From Methylomonas sp. UP202 (GTDB lineage Bacteria > Pseudomonadota > Gammaproteobacteria > Methylococcales > Methylomonadaceae), in the NCBI RefSeq assembly GCF_029910655.1, contig NZ_CP123897.1, positions 3,275,547-3,339,546 of the forward strand: a stretch of DNA of 64,000 nt. Direction: 5' to 3'. The notes under the pieces were generated by a model. The model made no database searches and was not told the origin of the DNA. It was given only the letters and a program-made list of their open reading frames with translations. Shown here piece by piece: positions 42,473 through 50,880 of this stretch (its first letter is position 1; each line of letters begins with the position of its first letter). A program made the translations under genes and the position numbers.

Positions 42473-43030
42473 ATGAAAGGTCAAAACGTCGGATACATTC
42501 GGGTTAGCTCAACAACACAGAACACCGAACGCCAGTTGGCGGATGTGGCGCTTGATCGGGTCTTTACCGAGAAAGTCAGCGGCAAGGATACCAACCGCCC
42601 CGAGTTGGCGAACTGCCTTAACCACTTACGAGAAGGCGACGTGCTGCACGTGCATTCGATAGACCGCATGGCGCGCAACTTGAAAGACCTGCAAAACATC
42701 ATCGAGCAATTGACCGGCAAAGGGGTAACGGTAAAGTTTTACAAAGAATGCCTCACCTTCGAAGCGGCCGGCGCGTCGCCCATGCAAACCCTTATGCTGC
42801 AAATGCTGGGCGCGTTTGCCGAGTTCGAGCGGACCTTGATTAAAGAGCGCCAACGGGAAGGGATTGAAGCCGCCAAAGCCCAAGGCCGTAAGCTTGGGGC
42901 GCCGGCCAAAATGACCGCCGACCAGGCCGCAGAGATTAAAGCCAGGATCGAAGCCGGCGAAGAGAAAAGCGCGGTGGCTAAGGCTTACGGTATTAGCCGG
43001 CCGACGTTGTACAAGCTGTTGGCCGCGTAA
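42473..43030 (+). CDS. serine recombinase (resolvase/invertase type)
   Basis: The 185-residue protein has the catalytic serine in GYIRVSSTTQNTERQL, the arginine-rich core (HSIDRMARNLKDLQNII) and a C-terminal helix-turn-helix (GEEKSAVAKAYGISRPTLYKLL). It matches small resolvases of plasmids and transposons and may resolve multimers of element 2 or promote inversion. The ATG at 42473 is preferred over an in-frame GTG at 42464, with AAGG upstream. Confidence 0.92.
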   Translation: MKGQNVGYIRVSSTTQNTERQLADVALDRVFTEKVSGKDTNRPELANCLNHLREGDVLHVHSIDRMARNLKDLQNIIEQLTGKGVTVKFYKECLTFEAAGASPMQTLMLQMLGAFAEFERTLIKERQREGIEAAKAQGRKLGAPAKMTADQAAEIKARIEAGEEKSAVAKAYGISRPTLYKLLAA

Positions 43031-43057
43031 ACAATCGCCGCCCTATAAAAAAACAAA

Positions 43058-43085
43058 AGCCGGCAAGCCTTCAAGGCCGCCGGCT
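43058..43085. terminator. bidirectional terminator
   Basis: AGCCGGC and GCCGGCT form a stem with A-rich sequence on the left and ATTTTGTT on the right, so it works in both directions. It lies between the convergent serine recombinase gene and the gene at 43115. Confidence 0.75.
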
Positions 43086-43114
43086 ATTTTGTTATTGACT
43101 AACGATCTTGGTAC

Positions 43115-43357
43115 TTATTCGAACCGGCTTTTTTGCCAAGCTTCCAACATCTTTATCGCGTCGTTCGCTTCCATTTGTATCGCGTGAGCGGCAGCCGGGG
43201 TGCTGTCACGCGACAAGCCGCCATCATCCAGCCGGTTAGCTACCGCAACAACATTGGCAATGCCGGCTATACGGTTCATGACATCCAACATGCTTTCGTA
43301 AAAGTCGCTGTTGATGCGGTGGGAAAAATCGATAGCGGTGGTTTCTGTGTTACTCAT
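43115..43357 (-). CDS. small element-borne protein, unknown function
   Basis: An 80-residue, acidic, helical protein (FSHRINSDFYESMLDVMNRI, then HAIQMEANDAIKMLEAWQKS). It overlaps the upstream gene by 4 bases (ATGA). Its DAIKMLEAW-type tail resembles helices in the neighbouring small proteins. No family recognised. Confidence 0.65.
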   Translation of the reverse strand: MSNTETTAIDFSHRINSDFYESMLDVMNRIAGIANVVAVANRLDDGGLSRDSTPAAAHAIQMEANDAIKMLEAWQKSRFE

Positions 43358-43668
43358 GGCTGATTGCTCCCGTTGCTGGCGGCATCTCGCTTGTCATAGC
43401 ATTCTAAAAAAGCGGCGGCGTCCTCCAATTCCAGGCGGATGGCCTGGCCAACATGGCGCAATAGCTCGCCGTTGAGACACCCGCCGCCGTCTTGTTCGGC
43501 GGCAATTTCCAGCAAATCGGCAATAGCACTGGCGCGTTTGATCGACGGCTCCACTGTATCGATTATGCTTCCTTGGCAAACATCATCGTGAAGTGTCCAG
43601 GGGATACGGTGTTTCAGTTTAATGGTTTGGGCTTGCTCGATTCGAGCGTCATTTGATGCGCTTTGCAT
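43354..43668 (-). CDS. small element-borne protein with conserved N-terminal motif
   Basis: The 104-residue product begins MQSASNDARIEQAQTIKLK, nearly the same N-terminus as the gene at 43813-44037 (MPSASNPARIEQQQTL). The remainder is helical (IKRASAIADLLEIAAEQDGGG, then LELEDAAAFLECYDK). The shared leader suggests duplication or a common recognition motif. Function unknown. Coupled to the downstream gene by a 4-base overlap. Confidence 0.65.
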   Translation of the reverse strand: MQSASNDARIEQAQTIKLKHRIPWTLHDDVCQGSIIDTVEPSIKRASAIADLLEIAAEQDGGGCLNGELLRHVGQAIRLELEDAAAFLECYDKRDAASNGSNQP

Positions 43669-43693
43669 GGTGGTTTCTCCAATACTTGAATGA

Positions 43694-43816
43694 TTAAACT
43701 GCCGCCTTGATGATTTGCTCTTCGGTCAGTGCTCGGCGGGTGCGGTATTTGCCGGCCGCGTCGGCGACGAAATACGGCAGTTTTAACGGTGCCGGCTTGT
43801 TGGTTGATGGTCTCAT
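43694..43816 (-). CDS. 40-residue element-borne protein
   Basis: A short frame from the ATG at 43814-43816 to the stop at 43694, reading MRPSTNKPAPLKLPYFVADA and then GKYRTRRALTEEQIIKAAV. The start overlaps the stop of the upstream gene (ATGA) and a GGAGG site lies upstream, which makes a real coding sequence likely despite its size. Function unknown. Confidence 0.6.
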   Translation of the reverse strand: MRPSTNKPAPLKLPYFVADAAGKYRTRRALTEEQIIKAAV

Positions 43817-44037
43817 GGCTGCACCTCCCGTAATTGGCCGCGTAGCGATAAGGACAGCGCCAGCAGCTCTTCGCAGTCACTTTGTAGGCCGACCAACGCC
43901 GAGCCGGTCAGGTCGCCGCGTTCGGCTTCCTTGATGGTGTTGCCGTAGCTGAACGCCAGATTGGCAAAGGCCAGGTGTAAGGGGCGGGTAAGGGTTTGTT
44001 GTTGCTCGATTCGAGCGGGATTGGATGCGCTGGGCAT
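43813..44037 (-). CDS. small element-borne protein with conserved N-terminal motif
   Basis: The 74-residue product (start at 44037 with GGAGAAACC upstream) begins MPSASNPARIEQQQTL and continues as helices (LAFANLAFSYGNTIKEAERG, then SDCEELLALSLSLRGQLREV). The longer open frame extending to 44619 is an artefact of the 47-bp tandem repeat. It is paralogous at its N-terminus to the 43354 gene. Confidence 0.65.
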   Translation of the reverse strand: MPSASNPARIEQQQTLTRPLHLAFANLAFSYGNTIKEAERGDLTGSALVGLQSDCEELLALSLSLRGQLREVQP

Positions 44038-44402
44038 GATGGTTTCTCCTGTGCAACATGGATAAACCGCCGCCTTGCTTCCTACGGCAGTGGGCGACGG
44101 GCTTGCCTGGGGTAGGAAATACCGCGCACAGGGGCGGCCAGCCCGAAGGCTGCCCAAACAAGCCCGCCATAATGAAGACGCGACAATGCCGCGCTGAATT
44201 TTGGGCATAAAAAAGCCACTGGCTAAAGTGGCGATTTTTTTCGCCTGTGCAATCAAACGGGTTCCTACGCCCGGCCAGTCTGCGGACTGGCGCGGCCATT
44301 TTGGGCGTGATCGGCTGGCGGTGTCAATAGCTGTTTTATGCTCCCCCGTGCCCGCAACGGTTACGCCATGTGGGTGGCGGCGAAGGCCGGGGGCTTGCTG
44401 GT
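44038..44402. other. non-coding region upstream of the tandem array
   Basis: No gene supported; open frames continuing from the repeat array have no ribosome site. This is the likely leader region for the minus-strand small-gene operon at 43115-44037. Confidence 0.4.
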
Positions 44403-44608
44403 GCCGATCCGTCGGCCAGAGCGGCGCTGGTGGGGCTGGTGGGGCTGGTGCCGATCCGTCGGCCAGAGCGGCGCTGGTGGGGCTGGTGGGGCTGGTGCCG
44501 ATCCGTCGGCCAGAGCGGCGCTGGTGGGGCTGGTGGGGCTGGTGCCGATCCGTCGGCCAGGGCGGCGCTGGTGGGGCTGGTGGGGCTGGTGGGGCTGGTG
44601 CCGATCCT
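44403..44608. repeat. 47-bp tandem repeat, four units plus partial fifth
   Basis: Units begin GCCGATCCGTCGGCC at 44403, 44450, 44497 and 44544, exactly 47 bases apart, and a final partial unit begins at 44600 after one extra 9-base GGGGCTGGT. Each unit ends in two or three GGGGCTGGT subrepeats, giving runs of G that could form quadruplexes. Because 47 is not a multiple of three, the frame shifts with each unit. The array keeps long Pro/His- or Gly/Trp-rich frames open in all phases without being a gene. Confidence 0.92.
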
Positions 44609-44826
44609 GAATACAACACAACCTCCCCCGGCCCCGATCATATACGCCACGGGGTGGGCGGCGGTTTCGGGCGTGGTTCCGGACGGATGGATAACCCGCG
44701 AAGGCTGGCAACGCGGGACGCTCGAACGATGCAAGTTATCCACAGGATTGGGTAGTTTTACGTTACTTATCAACAAATTATGTGGCTTTTTGGATCTGCA
44801 AAAATGCTTCCAGCGAAAATTTAGCT

Positions 44827-44876
44827 GGGGCGACGCAAAGGCCGGCCCACTTGCTAGACTTTTTACCCGCCCCCCC
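44827..44876 (+). repeat. direct repeat, copy 1
   Basis: GGGGCGACGCAAAGG followed by GCC and, 15 bases on, AGACTTTTTACCCGCCCCCC. Matches 44976-45026. Confidence 0.75.
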
Positions 44877-44975
44877 TGTGGATAATACCCAATGCTGTGC
44901 ATGGTCCTGGCAATCGTTGACCATTCAAGCCAAGGGGCTTTTCCTATCTATTTTCCGATCCGCATGAACAAGAAA

Positions 44976-45026
44976 GGGGCGACGCAAAGGGGCCTAGAGT
45001 CAGTGGACTTTTAACCCGCCCCCCCG
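44976..45026 (+). repeat. direct repeat, copy 2
   Basis: GGGGCGACGCAAAGG followed by GGCC and GGACTTTTAACCCGCCCCCC. About 150 bases downstream of copy 1 in the same orientation, in the non-coding region beside the replication genes of element 2. Confidence 0.75.
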
Positions 45027-45089
45027 GCGGTGGTACGTCGACCGGGCAACTCGATAAAAATATAACTGCCCTATACCTTATGTAAAAAA

Positions 45090-45364
45090 TTGGGGGAATT
45101 GGGGGAGATAGCCCTCCAGGCCACGGCTGGCGCGGCTTGCAAGCTCCCCCACTTCTTCGAAAAACGGGGGAACTCCCCCAATTTATCGGGGGAGTCTGGG
45201 GGAGTTTGGTCGATTTGACGCGCTGGCGGCGACCGATACCAAACCATGCAACTCGGCGTTGCTCCCCCAATTTTGGGGGAATCTCCCCCAACGTTCAAAA
45301 AATTGGGGGAGCCTGAAAGCCTTGGTACATAAGGCTTACAGCTATATCTCCCCTAATTCCCCCA
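45090..45364. other. G5-tract repeat cluster, candidate replication origin of element 2
   Basis: At least ten copies of (T/C)GGGGGA(G/A) in both orientations occur in 275 bases (for example 45090, 45099, 45144 complement, 45165, 45173 complement, 45187, 45197, 45261 complement, 45274, 45303), several arranged as palindromes such as CCCCCAATTTTGGGGG. AT-rich flanks and the location immediately downstream of the helicase and primase genes fit an iteron-type origin. No gene lies between 44038 and 45472. Confidence 0.6.
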
Positions 45365-45472
45365 GTTTTTTACCTATACCCCCTTAGTCGGTTTTGCCGG
45401 CTTGGCTTGTTGATCGACCAGACGACACGGCCACCAGCCACCCTATGGCGTCATCGACTAGGGGAACGGGGA

Positions 45473-47446
45473 TTAACCGGACTCCACTAATTCAGCCGAC
45501 AAAACCAACACCCGCACCGAACGCCCGGCGACCGTACGCTTAACTGTCGTCTTTACTCGCCCGGTCTTGCTATCTGGCTCGACCTTGAGGAATAAGCCAC
45601 GTTCGACCATGCGACGCCACAACGATGCAGCGGACAATAAGAAGGCATCGCCCTGGCGCCGGGAGAATTCCTGCACGATCTTGAACGCGGTATTGGGTTC
45701 CAGCCACACTTCGGCCGGCGGGTTGGTGCTGCCGTCTACATGCCAGCCACAACAATCGCCTTGCGGGTTGTAGAGTCTTTCCCCGCTAATATCGGTACCG
45801 TTCTCGCGCCAGCCCCAAGCATGCGGCCTAGACTTCGGCGGCCCTTGATCCAGGCGGTTGGCTATGTGGCAATCGCCGGCAATGAACGCCGCCCGCAGTA
45901 GATTAAGGAAACGCTCCACTTCGTCCTGTTCCGATTGGTAAGCGCCTTGCTCTTTGAATGCGGCTTGCAGGTTGGTTTCCAGGTCGATCAACAACCCGTC
46001 GCTTTGTTCGCTGCTGACGGCGCCGGCGTCCTGCAAAAATTCCAAAAAGGTTTCGGCGCCGGCCAACAGATTGCCGTAAATGTCGCCGGCCCTTGGGTGG
46101 CTGCTGGCGAAGCCGTCGCGCTGGGCGGCGTTGCGGAATTGTTCGACGGCGGCCGGTAGCTCCGCCTTGAATTGATCGATTCGCGGCGCCAGCCATTGCA
46201 GGTAGGCGGCCATCAAGCCGGCGAAGCGGCCGGCGCGGGCGGCTTCCTGTAGTTTGGTCAAGGTCGCGTTGTTCACGTCGTCCCGGCCGATCTCCAGTAC
46301 CAGCAACCGGCCCAGCAACGAGGCCCCTCGAGGCAAATCCTCAGCAGTGACGATCATCATGGAACGGTTAAACGGCGCCGCTTGCGCCTGCATATTAGCG
46401 GTGCGCCGGCCGCGTCCAGATTGGTTGCCGGTGCCGCGTACCAGCCTTTCGGCCATTGCGTGCTGTTTCTCGGCCTCCACGCGATTGACCGACGGCTTGA
46501 AGTCATCGACCACAAACACGCCATCCTTAGCCTGATGGGCTTTGGCTTCCACGTCGTTGACCGAATCCGCCCAATTCGCCGGAAAGTTGCGGGCGGTGAA
46601 GTCGCCGAAGAACGCCAAGGCAATGGCGGCAACCGCCGATTTGCGAGAGCCGGTTAAGCCGTGCAGCCACAACGCAAAGTCGGTGCAATGAGTTTCGCCC
46701 AGCGGTGCCCGCGCCACGGCGGCCAGTAAGGCCGCGCCGACTTGCGGCCGCGACGGCGCCACGTCCAGCAATTGCAAGGCGTCTGCTGCCGCGTGCTTTA
46801 AGGCATCGCCGGCCAACGGCGCCGGCAATTGATAGCGCGACATGTGGCCAGGCCCTAAATCGACCTGAATCCCATCGACCGGCCCAGCAGAACCAATCGC
46901 GCCGCCGCCGTGCAGGTAATGCCAGGCGCCGTCCAGACACTTCCAGCCGATGAACTTGTAAACCACGCGGCGCGGAATGTCGCCGTTCAAGGTCGAATAC
47001 AGGTGAACGCAGGCCCGCAGATTGTCTTTCTTCGCCTGGCCGGGGTAGACAAACGCGCGGCTACCCCACGCTTCGTTGATCCAGTTGCCTTGATTGCTGA
47101 AAAACGACTTGGCCGGTACATCGACCAAGGGCAGCGGTAAACCGTCGCGGCGCCGGCCCTCGATCCGGATAAAACTGGCGTCGTTTAAGCCATCTTCGGC
47201 GGTGACTTCCTCGACGATCTTGCACGTGAAGTCGCACAGCGGCCATTCGTCGAAGCCGTCATCCTTGGTTTTGGTCTGATAAAACGCGCCGTTATTGACC
47301 CGATAGGCGCCAAAGCGGCCATCTTTGCCGGCGCCGCTACCATGACCGCCGCCGCTGCCGCCGGTCGGTCTTTTGGCTGCCGGCTTAGGCTTTTGGGCAC
47401 CGTCAACGACTTCCAGAATGGGCGGCGTTTTTGACTTATTCGACAT
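45473..47446 (-). CDS. DUF927-type replicative helicase/ATPase
   Basis: The 657-residue protein has a Gly-rich N-terminal linker (about 20-42), a beta-rich region, and a DUF927-like ATPase core with Walker A LHGLTGSRKSAVA (about residue 268), Walker B GVFVVDDFKP (about 315) and a downstream arginine-rich RGRRTANM region. DUF927 proteins are helicase modules of integrative elements and often pair with a Toprim primase, as here: the primase gene lies directly upstream and overlaps by 11 bases. Together they resemble the two halves of P4 alpha protein. Confidence 0.85.
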   Translation of the reverse strand: MSNKSKTPPILEVVDGAQKPKPAAKRPTGGSGGGHGSGAGKDGRFGAYRVNNGAFYQTKTKDDGFDEWPLCDFTCKIVEEVTAEDGLNDASFIRIEGRRRDGLPLPLVDVPAKSFFSNQGNWINEAWGSRAFVYPGQAKKDNLRACVHLYSTLNGDIPRRVVYKFIGWKCLDGAWHYLHGGGAIGSAGPVDGIQVDLGPGHMSRYQLPAPLAGDALKHAAADALQLLDVAPSRPQVGAALLAAVARAPLGETHCTDFALWLHGLTGSRKSAVAAIALAFFGDFTARNFPANWADSVNDVEAKAHQAKDGVFVVDDFKPSVNRVEAEKQHAMAERLVRGTGNQSGRGRRTANMQAQAAPFNRSMMIVTAEDLPRGASLLGRLLVLEIGRDDVNNATLTKLQEAARAGRFAGLMAAYLQWLAPRIDQFKAELPAAVEQFRNAAQRDGFASSHPRAGDIYGNLLAGAETFLEFLQDAGAVSSEQSDGLLIDLETNLQAAFKEQGAYQSEQDEVERFLNLLRAAFIAGDCHIANRLDQGPPKSRPHAWGWRENGTDISGERLYNPQGDCCGWHVDGSTNPPAEVWLEPNTAFKIVQEFSRRQGDAFLLSAASLWRRMVERGLFLKVEPDSKTGRVKTTVKRTVAGRSVRVLVLSAELVESG

Positions 47447-48377
47447 GGTCGCCGCCTTGTCGCCGATAAGCGGCGTAGTCGTTGAAGTCGCTATCCGGAA
47501 TCGGCGGCACCGTGACCGAACCGCCGACGGCTGCCGCCGCCTCGGTGGCTTTGGTCAGACCAGGATTGCCGGCGGTTTCGGTGTCGTTATCGGCGGCAAA
47601 CACAATCTCGGCATTCGGTAGCTTGTCTCGCACGATCCGGCCGACCGCCAACAGATTGTTGGCCGTAAACGCCAGGTAAACACGCAAGCCGGTTTCTTCG
47701 TGTAGGGTCGCGCCGGTGGCGAAACCCTCGGCAATCAGTACCTTATCAGTGCGTTGCCCAATGAAGCCGAACAGGCCAGCCAGGCCACCACCCGGCAAAA
47801 AATCCTTGTTGCGATTGCCGAACAACGGATGCTTGGTTGGGAATATGGCCTGCAAACTGCGAACGGTGCCGGCCGCGTCGAACATTGGCACCAGTAGCGC
47901 GTTCTCGATCGATACCGTTTGCTTAGCGCCTTCGTTATCGATAACCCGCCGCCATGTTGCTACACGGGCGCAATGCGGTTGGATGTGCTTGGCGATAAGA
48001 TAAGGATGCTCGGCCGGCGCCGGCGCCGCCGCCTGCCAGATGGACAGGGCACGCTTGGCGGCCCGGTCCATCCGCGCCATTTCCTCGGCCTGGCGGCGTT
48101 TGCGCTCGCGGTCGATACGCTGGCGCTCGGCCTCCGACAACTGACTATCGGCGCCGGCAGCATTCAGAAAAAACGACCGCTTTTCGCCGGTGCGCCAGTT
48201 CTGCACAAACCCGCCAAGGCCATCGGTGAATACTTTTACCCGGCCGGCGTTGTCGCCTGGTTTGCCGTCAATTGCGCCGACAACAAGAAACTTGCCGTAA
48301 GCAAAATGCTTGGGCGGAGCCAAGCCGCAGTCGGCCAACGCCGCGCGGGCGGCGTCTTCGATGTGCTGAAAGCTCAT
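47436..48377 (-). CDS. Toprim-domain primase of integrative element
   Basis: From the ATG at 48375-48377 (overlapping the previous gene's stop) the 313-residue protein has an N-terminal region of primase type (FVQNWRTGEKRSFF), a basic coiled stretch (RQRIDRERKRRQAEEMARM) and a C-terminal Toprim domain (KVLIAEGFATGATL with the catalytic Glu, then IVFAADNDTETAGN with the DxD pair). It would make primers for element replication. It has no N-terminal CxxC zinc site; the small gene upstream encodes one separately. Confidence 0.9.
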   Translation of the reverse strand: MSFQHIEDAARAALADCGLAPPKHFAYGKFLVVGAIDGKPGDNAGRVKVFTDGLGGFVQNWRTGEKRSFFLNAAGADSQLSEAERQRIDRERKRRQAEEMARMDRAAKRALSIWQAAAPAPAEHPYLIAKHIQPHCARVATWRRVIDNEGAKQTVSIENALLVPMFDAAGTVRSLQAIFPTKHPLFGNRNKDFLPGGGLAGLFGFIGQRTDKVLIAEGFATGATLHEETGLRVYLAFTANNLLAVGRIVRDKLPNAEIVFAADNDTETAGNPGLTKATEAAAAVGGSVTVPPIPDSDFNDYAAYRRQGGDHVE

Positions 48378-48637
48378 TGGCGGCCCCCGTTTTCTAAATC
48401 GTGTCCGCAATGTATACAGGTGGCAGGCTCCAGCATCGCAAGCTCAAGCTCAACAAACAGGTTGCCGACTATGTCCGACAGTTTTTGGCATTGCGTGCGA
48501 CTCGATCCGGGGAACTTGGCCGCAGTATCGGCAATTTCTTGTTTCAGGCGCCGCTCGGTTGTGGTTTCGGCTTGGGCTGCTGAGAGTGTGTGGCGAATTT
48601 TGGATATTTCTTGTTGAGGTGCTTTTTTTACTGGCAT
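48374..48637 (-). CDS. small protein with C-terminal zinc-knuckle, upstream of primase
   Basis: The 87-residue product is helical (RHTLSAAQAETTTERRLKQE) and ends with CIHCGHDLENGG. Only one CxxC pair is present, so a zinc site may need dimerisation. It overlaps both the AlpA-like gene (10 bases) and the primase gene (3-4 bases), indicating a tightly coupled operon. It might supply the missing zinc-binding module to the primase (inference). Confidence 0.65.
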   Translation of the reverse strand: MPVKKAPQQEISKIRHTLSAAQAETTTERRLKQEIADTAAKFPGSSRTQCQKLSDIVGNLFVELELAMLEPATCIHCGHDLENGGRQ

Positions 48638-48906
48638 TCAGCACCCCCAATTTTATCGAGCAATGCCCGAATATCGTCTACCGGCCAGACACGGCAGCGC
48701 GGGGAAAGTAAAGTTCCTGCCGGATACTTGCCCTCTTTTACGCCATTGAGGAAGGTGCTTTTTGACACACCCAAGACACCCAAGACCGACGGCAATCTAA
48801 CAAAGCCTTCAGCCGGTAAAGGTGCTGGGGTATAAGTGATTTTATTCCGCTGTCTGCGGCGGTTTGTGGTTGGTGCGCGTTGCGCGTTGTCGGGTTTTAG
48901 TACCAT
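48628..48906 (-). CDS. AlpA-type transcriptional regulator
   Basis: From the ATG at 48906 (strong AGGAGG site; an upstream TTG is unlikely) the 92-residue protein has a basic N-terminus and an AlpA/MerR-like helix-turn-helix (FVRLPSVLGVLGVSKSTFLNGVKEGKYPAG, in two stretches about 36-66, followed by the CRVWPVDDIRALL helix). AlpA regulators switch on excision or integrase genes of P4-like elements. It heads the replication operon of element 2. Confidence 0.88.
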   Translation of the reverse strand: MVLKPDNAQRAPTTNRRRQRNKITYTPAPLPAEGFVRLPSVLGVLGVSKSTFLNGVKEGKYPAGTLLSPRCRVWPVDDIRALLDKIGGAECQ

Positions 48907-49012
48907 TGCCAAGCCTCCTTTGGGCTTTGTTGATCAATGGCAACCTATTTATTCAATATTTTATGTGCAGTCACCACGCGAAATTTAACAAAATTAGCGA
49001 GGTGATTTAGAG

Positions 49013-49498
49013 CTAAGGCTTTGATTGAAGTTCTTTCAACACCAATATGTATAAGGCGTTAGCGTCCTTCGCGGCTGATCTACGCTTCTTGATGAACTTT
49101 TGTGTAGCCGTCCTTCCACGTCCGGGTTTGCTTTCGTCAATTAGTCGCTGTTCGGCTTCCGTATAGCTAATTTCCTCCCGTTCTAGCGCCATCAGAACTC
49201 CAAACTCTGGGCTATGGATTGTTTCATCAAACGAACAACGCTTGGATTGATAAGACTTTCTCTTACGTATGCCAAGCTCTTTTCGAAGATCAACACCAAC
49301 AACTAAAACAGCAGCTAGCGCCCTTGTAACAGCAAGGTATTCGTCTCTCGTGATCCCGTTACCGAGATCAACTTCCACTTGATCGACTCCACTACGCCGA
49401 GCCTCATTGGTGCGATCAAAATCATTTGTAAAGTTACAAAGCACCTTGTCTATAAAGCTCTTTATTTCATCAACGTCGTAATATTTAAAGGTTTCCAT
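49013..49498 (-). CDS. hypothetical element-borne protein
   Basis: The 161-residue protein is hydrophilic, with an acidic N-terminal half (YYDVDEIKSFIDKVLCNF) and a strongly basic C-terminal half (SKPGRGRTATQKFIKKRRSA). AT-richer than its neighbours. It sits between the AlpA-like gene and the integrase. No family recognised; the position suggests accessory cargo, possibly defence-related, but nothing in the sequence proves that. Confidence 0.6.
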   Translation of the reverse strand: METFKYYDVDEIKSFIDKVLCNFTNDFDRTNEARRSGVDQVEVDLGNGITRDEYLAVTRALAAVLVVGVDLRKELGIRKRKSYQSKRCSFDETIHSPEFGVLMALEREEISYTEAEQRLIDESKPGRGRTATQKFIKKRRSAAKDANALYILVLKELQSKP

Positions 49499-49535
49499 AT
49501 TTCTCGGTGAATAGTTTGTGATTTAAGCCTACACC

Positions 49536-50795
49536 CTAGCTTCCAACCGATCTCCTAAAAGGCACGACATCAGCCCCAACCTTCAATTCATCTAAATAAT
49601 CCGCCCAGCTCTGCATCATCCGCCGCCGTTCGTCCAAGTATTGCGCGCGGTTATAGGCCGCTCTCACCTGATCCTTGGGCATGTGGCATAGCTGGCGCTC
49701 GATTGCATCCGGCGACCAGCCTTGTTCATTGAGCAGCGTAGACGCGGTGGTTCTGAAACCGTGGGCGCTCATCACGTCCTTTTCATAGCCTAGTGTTTTC
49801 AACGCCGTGCGAATGGTGCCGTCAGACATTGGTCGACCATCGCCACGGCTAGACGGAAAAACGTACTGGCCGACGCCGGTTAACGGTTTGATCGATTCCA
49901 ATATATCCACGGCCTGGCGTGACAGCGGGACAATGTGTTGCACTTCGGTTTTGGTGACAAAGTAGCGCCATTCCCTGGCCGCAAGATCGATGTCTTTCCA
50001 TTCCATTTGCCGAATCTCACCTGGCCGCTGGAACAGGTAAGGCGACAGCCTGAGCGCTGTTTGCACGACAAAGGTACCTTGATAATGGGTGATGTCGCGC
50101 AACAATTGGCCGACTTCTTTGGGGTCGGTAATCGCGGCGTTGTGGGTGACTTTCTGGGCGGGAATTTGCGCCCCAACAGCTTGCGCGGGATCGTAGTCGG
50201 TGAAGCCGTGGGCGATGGCATAGGCAAACGCGCCGCTAATGTCCGAACGCACACGATGCGCAGTTTCCAGTTGGTTTTTGAGGATCAGCGGCCGGATGAT
50301 GGCGAAAACATCCGGCGACTTTACGCCGCCAATCGGCATTTGGCCGATCATCGGGAAGACATATAGCTCGAACCGGCGCTGTTTCTTTTGCTGGGTGATG
50401 TCGCGGACAGTGTGGGCGGTCGAATCCAGCCACTCGCGGGTGACGTATTCAAAGCTATTAATCAGCGGTAGGCCGGCATCAAGGCGCTTTAGTTCTTCTG
50501 ATACTTGTTGGCTATCGGCCTTTTCCTGCTTACGAATTGCGCCGGGATCAATGCCGTTGGCAATTTGTTCGCGGGCCGCTTCGGCTTTGCGCCTGGCGCT
50601 TTCTAGTGAAGTTTCCGGATAAGAGCCAAACCCTAGTCGATTCTGTTTTCCACCGAACCGATAGATGAAACGCCAAAGTTTAGAACCGTTGGCTTTGACC
50701 AACAGCGCCAGACATTCACCGTCATTGATGGTGTAGTCTTTGTCTTTAGGCTTAGCAGCCCTGTAGACCGTGTCTTTGTTGAGATTCTTAGCCAT
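49536..50795 (-). CDS. P4-type tyrosine integrase of element 2
   Basis: From the ATG at 50793-50795 (MAKNLNKDTVYRAAKPKD) the 419-residue protein has the DUF4102 arm domain (KLWRFIYRFGGKQNRLGFG), a core-binding domain, and an intact catalytic set: Arg in LRLSPYLFQRPGEIRQMEW, Lys region, HGFRTTASTLL (HxxR) and AAYNRAQYLDERR (Tyr). It is adjacent to tRNA-Leu and should integrate element 2 at the tRNA 3' end. Very similar to the frameshifted integrase at 40642-41894, so both elements share site specificity. Confidence 0.95.
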   Translation of the reverse strand: MAKNLNKDTVYRAAKPKDKDYTINDGECLALLVKANGSKLWRFIYRFGGKQNRLGFGSYPETSLESARRKAEAAREQIANGIDPGAIRKQEKADSQQVSEELKRLDAGLPLINSFEYVTREWLDSTAHTVRDITQQKKQRRFELYVFPMIGQMPIGGVKSPDVFAIIRPLILKNQLETAHRVRSDISGAFAYAIAHGFTDYDPAQAVGAQIPAQKVTHNAAITDPKEVGQLLRDITHYQGTFVVQTALRLSPYLFQRPGEIRQMEWKDIDLAAREWRYFVTKTEVQHIVPLSRQAVDILESIKPLTGVGQYVFPSSRGDGRPMSDGTIRTALKTLGYEKDVMSAHGFRTTASTLLNEQGWSPDAIERQLCHMPKDQVRAAYNRAQYLDERRRMMQSWADYLDELKVGADVVPFRRSVGS

Positions 50796-50880
50796 CGAGT
50801 GACACCGGAGTGATACGAAAGTGATACGGTTTTCCGTAAATTTACTCCGTGTCACTAATCGTGTCACTACTTGCGGTGTA

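Noticed and set aside
44201..44902. Long Gly/Trp-rich and Pro/His-rich open frames on both strands, and possible CRISPR array
   Set aside because: They arise from the 47-bp tandem repeat, whose period shifts frame each unit. There are no spacers between units and no cas genes, so it is not CRISPR either.
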